A stretch of DNA of 64,000 nucleotides from NCBI RefSeq assembly GCF_020907985.1, contig NZ_JAJJPA010000015.1, positions 87,673-151,672 on the forward strand, given 5' to 3'. This DNA comes from Kitasatospora humi (GTDB lineage Bacteria > Actinomycetota > Actinomycetes > Streptomycetales > Streptomycetaceae). Of this stretch, positions 58,611 through 64,000 are shown piece by piece (position 1 is the first letter of the stretch; every line of letters starts with the position of its first letter). A model generated the notes under the pieces. That model was not told the origin of the DNA. It saw only the letters and a program-made list of their open reading frames with translations, and searched no databases. A program made the position numbers and the translations under genes.

Positions 58611-58616
58611 CTAACC
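58611..58616 (+). promoter_or_regulatory. metF -10 element, probable leaderless transcript
   Basis: TAACCT sits seven bases ahead of the metF ATG, with TTTGCC 16 bases further upstream as a possible -35. No ribosome site is present between them. This places the start of transcription at or near the ATG. Confidence 0.5.
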
Positions 58617-58623
58617 TGCGGAC

Positions 58624-59538
58624 ATGGCACTCGGCGTTCCATCGACCAGGACCGATCACGCGGCGACCGTCCGCGACCTGCTGGCGGCCGGCCGCCGGTC
58701 CTTCTCGTTCGAGTTCATGCCCCCGCGCAGCGAGGCCGCCGAGCAGAAGCTGTGGGCCGCGATCCGCCGCCTGGAGCCGCTGAGCCCCAACTTCGTCTGC
58801 GTGACCTACGGCGCGGGCGGCTCGACCCGCGGCCGCACGGTCAACATGGTCGGCCGGATCGCCGGCGAGACCACCCTGACGCCGGTGGCCCACCTCACCG
58901 CCGTCGACCACTCGGTGGCCGAACTGCGCAACATCATCGGCCAGTACGCGGACCAGGGCGTGCGCAACGTCCTCGCGGTGCGCGGCGACCCGCCCGGCGA
59001 TCCGATGGGTGAGTGGGTGACCCACCCGCAGGGCGTCACCTACGCGTACGAGCTGGTCGAACTGATCAAGGGGATCGGCGACTTCTGCGTGGGCGTGGCC
59101 GCCTCGCCGAACATGCACCCGCGCTCCACCGACTGGGACGACGACATCCGGCACTTCGTCGCCAAGGTGCGGGCCGGCGCCGACTACGCGATCACCCAGA
59201 TGTTCTTCGAGGTCGAGGACTACCTGCGGCTGCGCGACCGGGTCCAGGCGGCCGGCTGCGAGGTGCCGATCATCCCGGAGATCATGCCCGTCACCAACGC
59301 CAAGCAGCTGGTGCGCTTCCCGCAGCTCAGCGGCTCGGACTTCCCGCCCGAGCTGGCGGCCCGGCTGGAGGCGGTCAAGGACGACCCGGCGGCGCTGCGC
59401 GAGGTGGGCATGGAGCACGCCACCGCGATGAGCGAGCAGCTGCTCTCCGAGGGCGCGCCCGGCCTGCACTTCATCACGCTGAACGGCTCCACCGCGACCC
59501 TGCAGATCTACCAGAACCTGGGCCTGCACAGCAGCTGA
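58624..59538 (+). CDS. metF: 5,10-methylenetetrahydrofolate reductase
   Basis: A 304-residue flavoenzyme producing 5-methyl-tetrahydrofolate for methionine synthesis. Family landmarks are FSFEFMPPRSEAAEQ (with the catalytic Glu), VTYGAGGSTRGRTV, the FAD/folate-contact segment NVLAVRGDPPGD and TQMFFEVEDYLRLRDR. The C-terminus ends with LHFITLNGSTATLQIYQNLGL, standard for bacterial MetF. No ribosome site precedes the ATG; a -10-like element at leaderless distance does. The neighbouring SAM-IV riboswitch gene elsewhere in this window belongs to the same methionine/SAM economy. Confidence 0.95.
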   Translation: MALGVPSTRTDHAATVRDLLAAGRRSFSFEFMPPRSEAAEQKLWAAIRRLEPLSPNFVCVTYGAGGSTRGRTVNMVGRIAGETTLTPVAHLTAVDHSVAELRNIIGQYADQGVRNVLAVRGDPPGDPMGEWVTHPQGVTYAYELVELIKGIGDFCVGVAASPNMHPRSTDWDDDIRHFVAKVRAGADYAITQMFFEVEDYLRLRDRVQAAGCEVPIIPEIMPVTNAKQLVRFPQLSGSDFPPELAARLEAVKDDPAALREVGMEHATAMSEQLLSEGAPGLHFITLNGSTATLQIYQNLGLHSS

Positions 59539-59610
59539 CCGGGATGTGGGACGGCGACCGGATACCCGGTACAGTCGCGACACGCGCTGGGCACGTGCTG
59601 GAGGACGCCG

Positions 59611-60438
59611 ATGGGCATCGGGATGCTGGTGTTGTACGCGGCCCTCGCCGTGGTCGGGCTCTGGCTGATCGCCGAGCTGCTGCTGCAGAGCCGGGCGCCG
59701 CTGCACTGGCGGGCGCTGGCACTGGGCGGGTTCCTGCTGGTGGTGGCCGGGATGGCGGTGCACTCGGCGCCGGTGATCGGCGGCGGGGCGGTCGGCTTCG
59801 CGGTCGGGCAGGTGCTGGTGACCACGTCGGTCAAGCGCGGTGGCAAGCCCTCCTGGTCGCTGCGCCGCGGCGACGGCGAGCTGCCCGGGCCGCTGGCCAA
59901 GGTGCCGCTGCTGGCCGCCGCCACCAGCGGCACCGAGGCGGTGGCGGTGGCGGAGCCGCCGCGGGTCGGCGAGGTCGGCCCGATCGAGGTGACCGAGCCG
60001 CAGGCCGAGCTGCTGCCGGAGCCCGACCAGACCCAACTGCCCGCTGATGACGGCGACTTCGGCATCTACGAGACCGGCTATCCGCAGCCCGAGCAGCAAC
60101 AGCCGCAACTGCAGCAGCAGTTCGCCTACGGGTACTACCAGCCGGAGCACTACGAGCAGCAGCCCGGCTACGGCTACTACGAGCAGCAGCAGCCGCAGTA
60201 CCAGGGCTACGAGGGCCACCGGGGCTACGGCTACGACCAGCAGCAGTGGCAGCCGCAGGCGCCGGCCTACGACCCGGTCGCCTACCAACCCGAGTACGGC
60301 AGCCAACCCGAGTACGCCGGCCAGCCCGAGTACGGCGCGCCCGGCATCCCGCAGCAGCCGTCACCGGAGTACTACCAGCAGTACCAGCCGCAGTACCAGC
60401 AGCCCCAGGAGCAGGGCAGCTGGCAGGGCTGGCAGTAG
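59611..60438 (+). CDS. Membrane protein with Tyr/Gln-rich prion-like tail
   Basis: A 275-residue protein of unknown function. Two or three hydrophobic helices fill residues about 4-75 (GMLVLYAALAVVGLWLIAELL, WRALALGGFLLVVAGMAV and an Ala/Gly-rich third). After a basic turn (VKRGGKPSWSLRRGDG) the remaining 145 residues are low complexity: Tyr, Gln, Pro, Glu and Gly dominate, with repeats such as QPEYG, YYEQQQP and QPQYQ. The composition resembles prion-like or phase-separating domains. It may form a cytoplasmic tether or scaffold at the membrane. An ATG behind GGAGGA is the likely start. Confidence 0.82.
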   Translation: MGIGMLVLYAALAVVGLWLIAELLLQSRAPLHWRALALGGFLLVVAGMAVHSAPVIGGGAVGFAVGQVLVTTSVKRGGKPSWSLRRGDGELPGPLAKVPLLAAATSGTEAVAVAEPPRVGEVGPIEVTEPQAELLPEPDQTQLPADDGDFGIYETGYPQPEQQQPQLQQQFAYGYYQPEHYEQQPGYGYYEQQQPQYQGYEGHRGYGYDQQQWQPQAPAYDPVAYQPEYGSQPEYAGQPEYGAPGIPQQPSPEYYQQYQPQYQQPQEQGSWQGWQ

Positions 60439-60451
60439 CCGCCCGCGCCCG

Positions 60452-61861
60452 CTACGCGGGACCGATCAGCCCCGCCACCACGCACGCCGACATCCCGGCC
60501 CGGGCCAACCCGCCACCCGGATGGGCGGCCTGACCGAGCCGGTAGTGCCCCGGCCGGTCGGTGGTGTTGGCGGGCTGCAGGAAGCCGCCGCCGGCGCCGG
60601 GCAGGGCCGGGCGGGCCACCGCGCCACCGGGGGAGAGGGTCTCCCGTTCGGTGTCGGCCGGGGTGCGGACCTCCTGCCACAGCACCCTGTCCGCCACGTC
60701 GAGCCCGGCGGCGTCCAGCTGCCGCAGCATCCGGTCCGCGAACTGCGCCGCGACCCCGGGGGCCGTCCAGTCGAACACGGCCTGCGAGGGGACGGTGCAG
60801 GTGAGCACCACCGCCTCGTGCCGGTCGTCGGGCACCAGGGTCGGGTCGTCAGGCCGCAGCACCTGGACGGTCGGCAAGTCCCGCAGGCCCGGCACGTCGA
60901 AGACCGAGGCCAGCTCCGCGGAGCGCGACGGGGTGTGCAGCACCGTCCGCTGCGCGGTGCCCGCCGGGCGCGGACCCTTGAGCGCCAGCAGCAGGCTGAA
61001 GCGGCCCGGCAGGGTGGCGTCCGGCGGTTCCGGGCGCAGCACCAGGTCGGCCTGCGCCGGCTCGCCGTGCCGCAGCTCGTCCGGGCCGACCCGGGTGCCG
61101 AACCGGAACTCCACTCCGCGCTGCTCGCAGCGCTTGAACACCGCCGCCACCAGCGAGTGCAGCCCGCCCCGCACCGACCAGACGCCGAAGGTCTGCTCGA
61201 CGTACGGCAGCATGACGGCGCTCGCCGGGGTGGTCCGCGGGTCGAAGCCGAACCGCAGCACCGACTCGGTGAGCAGCGCGGTCAGCGCCGGGTGGCCGCC
61301 CAGCTCGCGCCGCGCCACCTCGTCGACGGTGGGCTGCCGGGAGCCGCCGAGCAGCCGGGCCAGGCCGCGCCGGGGAGCCGCCGGGTAGGGGTCGGTGCCC
61401 AGCGGGCCCGGGTCGGCCGGCAGCGGCTCCTCCAGCAGCGGTCGGCGGGTGGCCTCCCAGACGGCGCGACCGCGGTTCATCACCTCGCCCCAGAGCCGCC
61501 CGGTGCCCGCGCCGAGCGCCCGGTCCAGCGCCTCGGCGACGCCGCCCCGGGAGGCGTTGGGCAGCGCCAGCTCGGTGCCGTCGGCGAACCGGTGCCGGCT
61601 CTCCGGGTCCACCGGGGCCAGCTCCACCAGCTGCTCCAGCGGTTCCCGGCCGGTCTTCAGCGCCAGGTCACGGTAGACGGCCGGCAGCGTCAGCAGGGTC
61701 GGTCCGGTGTCGAAGGCGAAGCCGTCGCGGCGGTACTGCCCGAGCATCCCGCCCGGGCCCGGTGCGGCCTCGCAGACCGTCACCCGGTGTCCCAGGGTGG
61801 CCAGCCGCGCCGCGGCGGCCAGCCCGCTGATTCCCGCTCCGATGATGACGATCCGTGCCAT
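60452..61861 (-). CDS. CrtI-like phytoene desaturase family oxidoreductase
   Basis: A 469-residue FAD-dependent amine oxidase/desaturase. The N-terminal dinucleotide fold is RIVIIGAGISGLAAAARLATLGHRVTVCEAAPGPGGM, followed by the family segment FDTGPTLLTLPAVYRDL. The C-terminus has RYRLGQAAHPGGGLARAGMSACVVAGLIG-like FAD closure, as in phytoene desaturases. It may act on a carotenoid or another polyprenyl compound. Other carotenoid genes (crtB, crtE cluster) are absent here apart from the polyprenyl synthase nearby, so a different isoprenoid substrate is possible. It converges on the prion-like gene with a 13-base gap. Confidence 0.85.
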   Translation of the reverse strand: MARIVIIGAGISGLAAAARLATLGHRVTVCEAAPGPGGMLGQYRRDGFAFDTGPTLLTLPAVYRDLALKTGREPLEQLVELAPVDPESRHRFADGTELALPNASRGGVAEALDRALGAGTGRLWGEVMNRGRAVWEATRRPLLEEPLPADPGPLGTDPYPAAPRRGLARLLGGSRQPTVDEVARRELGGHPALTALLTESVLRFGFDPRTTPASAVMLPYVEQTFGVWSVRGGLHSLVAAVFKRCEQRGVEFRFGTRVGPDELRHGEPAQADLVLRPEPPDATLPGRFSLLLALKGPRPAGTAQRTVLHTPSRSAELASVFDVPGLRDLPTVQVLRPDDPTLVPDDRHEAVVLTCTVPSQAVFDWTAPGVAAQFADRMLRQLDAAGLDVADRVLWQEVRTPADTERETLSPGGAVARPALPGAGGGFLQPANTTDRPGHYRLGQAAHPGGGLARAGMSACVVAGLIGPA

Positions 61862-62048
61862 GGGGTGTGATCTTACTTTTCACCGCCCGTTCGCGGGCCG
61901 GTGGCCGGGCCGCCCCGGACTCGCCCCGGTGGCCCGCCCGCCCCCGAACTCGCCCCGGTCGATTTGTCAGTGGCGGGCGCGAGCATGGCACCAGTGGGCG
62001 GCCGACCGGCCCGCCCGACGCCTGCCGAAGGATCCGGGGGTACCGACC

Positions 62049-62546
62049 GTGACCGTCACCGACCTCCCGCACCGACCCTGCGACGACCGTTCCGACCAGA
62101 TCCCGCTGCGCTCCGTCGACGTCCACCCGGTGCTGCTGCGCACCGGTACCCCGCCGGCCGCCCGGGACTTGCTGGCGCAGGCCCAGCGCACCCTGCTGGC
62201 GGCCGACGCCGCCGAGGACCCGCTGGAGCGGTTCGCCACCGCGCACCTGGCCGCGCTGCGCACCACGGCCGCCGTGCTCGCCGTCCGGGGCCGCCCGGAG
62301 AAGAACCCGCGCCGCCGCAAGGCGATCCGCAGTGCCTGGGAGGTGCTGCCCGAGGTGGCGCCCGAGCTGTCCGAGTGGGCGGTCTACTTCGCGGCCGGCG
62401 CGAGCAAGCGGGCGGCGGCCGAGGCCGGGCTGCGGGGGGCCGCCTCCGTCCGCGACGCGGACGACCTGATCCGCAACACCGCCGTCTTCCTGCGGCTGGT
62501 GGCGCGGGTGCTCCGACCGGACGGCGGTGAAGGCAATAGGGTGTAG
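62049..62546 (+). CDS. SAV_6107-type HEPN-domain protein
   Basis: A 165-residue, mostly helical protein matching the small actinobacterial SAV_6107 HEPN family. The body (about 30-150) has the repeating helices AARDLLAQAQRTLLAADAAEDPLERFATAHLAALRTTAAVLA and ADDLIRNTAVFLRLVARVL. The RX4-6H ribonuclease motif of toxin HEPN proteins is not visible, so RNase activity is doubtful. The GTG at 62049 follows AAGGAT. It sits 37 bases before a methyltransferase gene on the same strand. Its role is unknown. Confidence 0.78.
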   Translation: MTVTDLPHRPCDDRSDQIPLRSVDVHPVLLRTGTPPAARDLLAQAQRTLLAADAAEDPLERFATAHLAALRTTAAVLAVRGRPEKNPRRRKAIRSAWEVLPEVAPELSEWAVYFAAGASKRAAAEAGLRGAASVRDADDLIRNTAVFLRLVARVLRPDGGEGNRV

Positions 62547-62583
62547 GCGTCCGGCCAGTTCGCCGCCCCTGAGGAGCCCGCTC

Positions 62584-63336
62584 GTGTACCCCTCGCGTCC
62601 CCGCAGCGCCCTGCGCACCGCCGTGGTCTGGGAGGTGGTCCGGGCGGCCCTGGAGCGCCGGGCCGCCGAGTTGGGCCGGCCGGTACTGGACGTGGTCGAC
62701 ACCGGCGGCGGCACCGGCAACTTCGCCGTGCCGGTGGCCAGGCTGGGTCACCGGGTGACCGTCGTCGACCCCAGCCCCGACGCGCTGTTCGCGCTGGAGC
62801 GCCGGGCCGCCGAAGCCGGGGTGACCGAGCTGGTCCGCGCGGTGCAGGGGGACACCCAGACGCTGCCGGAGCTGATCACCGCCGACTCGGTCGACGTGGT
62901 GCTGTGCCACGGCGTCCTGGAGGTCGTGGACGACCCGGCGGAGGCGCTCGGCCACCTCACCGGCACCCTGCGCAAGGGCGGCCTGGTCAGCCTGCTGGCC
63001 GCCAACCGCAACGGCGCGGTGCTGGCCCGGGCGCTGGCCGGCCACTTCGAGGAGGCCCGCACCGTGCTGGGCGCGCCCGACGGCCGCTGGGGCACCGGCG
63101 ACCCGATGCCGCGCCGCTTCACCACCGAGGAGCTGCACGGCCTGGCCCGGGCCGCCGGCCTGCGGGTCGAGTCGGTGCACGGGGTGCGGGTCTTCGCCGA
63201 CCTGGTGCCCGGGGTGCTGGTGGACACCGAGCCCGGGGCGATGGAGGCGCTGCTCAAGCTGGAGGAGGCGGCCGCCGCCGAACCCGCCTTCCACGCGGTC
63301 GCCACCCAGTTGCACCTACTGGCCGCACTGGACTGA
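62584..63336 (+). CDS. Class I SAM-dependent methyltransferase
   Basis: A 250-residue methyltransferase. The SAM-binding motif I is LDVVDTGGGTGNFAVPVARLG, followed by the acidic VTVVDPSPDALF (motif II) and DVVLCHGVLEVVDDP (motif IV region). The C-terminal half (about 165-250) forms the usual cap (MPRRFTTEELHGLARAAGLRVESVHGVRVFADLVPG). The layout resembles tRNA 5-carboxymethoxyuridine (CmoA/SmtA-like) and small-molecule methyltransferases, and the substrate cannot be chosen. The GTG start follows GAGGAG. Probably co-transcribed with the HEPN gene. Confidence 0.88.
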   Translation: MYPSRPRSALRTAVVWEVVRAALERRAAELGRPVLDVVDTGGGTGNFAVPVARLGHRVTVVDPSPDALFALERRAAEAGVTELVRAVQGDTQTLPELITADSVDVVLCHGVLEVVDDPAEALGHLTGTLRKGGLVSLLAANRNGAVLARALAGHFEEARTVLGAPDGRWGTGDPMPRRFTTEELHGLARAAGLRVESVHGVRVFADLVPGVLVDTEPGAMEALLKLEEAAAAEPAFHAVATQLHLLAALD

Positions 63337-63595
63337 CGGCGACGGGCCACCGGACCCGACGAAGACGGGCGCAGCCTACTGACGGAAACTTCACAGCTGC
63401 CGGGAGCGTTGCAGGGGTGCGGGGGCGCGCGACGTGTCGGACACGACGGAACGCGGCCCCCTCCGGATCCCCTCGTCGGACCGTATGATCTGGGTAAAGC
63501 CAGAACGCATGACGGCCAGACGCATGGGGCATATGGACCACGACAGGGCCAGGTGGCGGACCGGTCGCCCCGCGACCGACGAGTAGGAGGACTCC
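63337..63595. other. Intergenic region ahead of the DUF3040 gene
   Basis: About 260 bases with no supported gene. AT-richer stretches (TATGATCTGGGTAAAG near 63482-63497 and GCATATGGACC near 63528) could be promoter elements. GTAGGAGG lies just before the next start. Frames crossing the region are shadows. Confidence 0.4.
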
Positions 63596-63988
63596 GTGCC
63601 GCTCTCGGAGCACGAGCAGCGACTGCTCGACCAGATGGAGCGAGCGCTGTACGCCGAAGATCCCAAGTTCGCGTCGGCGCTCGAGGGAACCGGCTTGCGC
63701 ACCTACACCCGGCGACGGGTGTACCTCGCGGCGGCGGGATTCGCGCTGGGCGTGGGCCTCCTGATGGGAGGCATGATCGCGCAGCCGCAGTACATCTGGC
63801 TGAGCGTGGTGGGCTTCCTGGTGATGCTGGGCTGCGCGGTGCTGGCGGTGGCGGGCTGGCGGCGGCACCTGGTGGTGGACCCCGGCGCCCGGTTGGGCGC
63901 GGCTCAGCCGGTGCGGCGCAAGGCCGGCGTGATGGACCGGATGGAGCAGCGCTGGCAACGCCGGCGCGATGAACAAGACGGCTTCTGA
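63596..63988 (+). CDS. DUF3040 membrane protein
   Basis: A 130-residue protein of the actinobacterial DUF3040 family. The N-terminus PLSEHEQRLLDQMERALYAEDPKFASAL is diagnostic. Two transmembrane helices follow (about 43-63 and 68-88). The C-terminus is basic (RRHLVVDPGARLGAAQPVRRK...). In streptomycetes such a gene lies just ahead of mraZ and the division and cell-wall cluster, which would begin past this window. GTG is the start, behind GTAGGAGG. Function unknown. Confidence 0.9.
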   Translation: MPLSEHEQRLLDQMERALYAEDPKFASALEGTGLRTYTRRRVYLAAAGFALGVGLLMGGMIAQPQYIWLSVVGFLVMLGCAVLAVAGWRRHLVVDPGARLGAAQPVRRKAGVMDRMEQRWQRRRDEQDGF

Positions 63989-64000
63989 CGGGACTTCCCG

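Noticed and set aside
57395..61861. Carotenoid biosynthetic cluster (polyprenyl synthase plus CrtI-like desaturase)
   Set aside because: metF and the prion-like gene lie between them, the two do not form an operon, and no phytoene synthase or cyclase is present. A dispersed isoprenoid role is safer.
62049..62546. HEPN/MNT-type toxin-antitoxin pair
   Set aside because: The HEPN protein lacks the RX4-6H motif, and the neighbour is a methyltransferase with clear SAM motifs, not a nucleotidyltransferase antitoxin.
1..64000. Mobile elements, prophage, CRISPR arrays, tRNA or rRNA genes
   Set aside because: No transposase, integrase or phage protein, no regularly spaced repeats and no tRNA cloverleaf were recognised by eye. 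A tRNA scan and a repeat finder would be the decisive checks.

Overview
This is a high-GC (roughly 70% or more by eye) stretch of actinobacterial core chromosome. Gene content and order, GTG and TTG starts, probable leaderless transcripts, a SAM-IV riboswitch, a ydaO-type (c-di-AMP) riboswitch ahead of an NlpC/P60 protein, the actinobacterial bc1-aa3 layout, and the glkA and MacRS-like regions all point to the Streptomycetaceae (Streptomyces, Kitasatospora or a close relative). I cannot settle the genus. I see no prophage, insertion sequence, integrase, CRISPR array, rRNA or tRNA. The right edge stops at a DUF3040 gene of the kind that sits ahead of the mraZ/division cluster in streptomycetes.

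Layout. 0.2-10.9 kb: pspA and its partner, nadA, a quinone-oxidoreductase-like enzyme, an Lrp regulator beside a group II PLP decarboxylase, a GNAT acetyltransferase, erpA behind a SigR-type promoter, a lipoprotein, a PfkB kinase and a cysteine desulfurase-TusA fusion. 11.3-20.7 kb: the aerobic respiratory supercomplex as two convergent blocks, ctaC-ctaD-ctaF (+) and ctaE-qcrC-qcrA-qcrB (-), separated by an L,D-transpeptidase and a GntR regulator. 21-27.4 kb: a receiver-like protein, trpD, a class V aminotransferase behind a SAM-IV riboswitch, a rhomboid/RAM-domain pair, a small zinc-ribbon protein and a NYN-domain protein. 27.5-32.7 kb: three paralogous coiled-coil NlpC/P60 wall hydrolases, the second preceded by a ydaO-type riboswitch, then a secreted gluzincin-like protein. 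32.7-43.2 kb: lipid and envelope genes (GT87, GT4, acyl-CoA synthetase, SRPBCC, an ArsA-like protein without a P-loop, glkA, an esterase, PlsC).

43.2-50.5 kb: a MacS/MacR-like two-component pair; a fused TrpE-TrpG with its leader peptide and attenuator, divergent from class II DAHP synthase; an iron-box-controlled bacterioferritin-associated ferredoxin facing bacterioferritin; and a SoxYZ-unrelated, sulfite-oxidase-like molybdoprotein. 50.5-64 kb: a PASTA Ser/Thr kinase, thiO-thiS-thiG behind a TPP riboswitch, an FAD reductase, an Rv2175c-like DNA-binding protein overlapping thiE, a polyprenyl synthase, metF, a Tyr/Gln-rich membrane protein, a CrtI-like desaturase, a HEPN-family protein, a methyltransferase and a DUF3040 protein.

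The genes are mostly housekeeping. The interest lies in regulation: SAM-IV, ydaO and TPP riboswitches, a trp attenuator, an iron box and a SigR promoter. Three gene ends also carry short tandem duplications, and several proteins depart from their family (P-loop-less ArsA, prion-like tail, extended Bfd). I did not find a clear new multi-gene system. The best leads are the dual-layer control of the middle NlpC/P60 gene and the P-loop-less ArsA/SRPBCC pair next to glkA.
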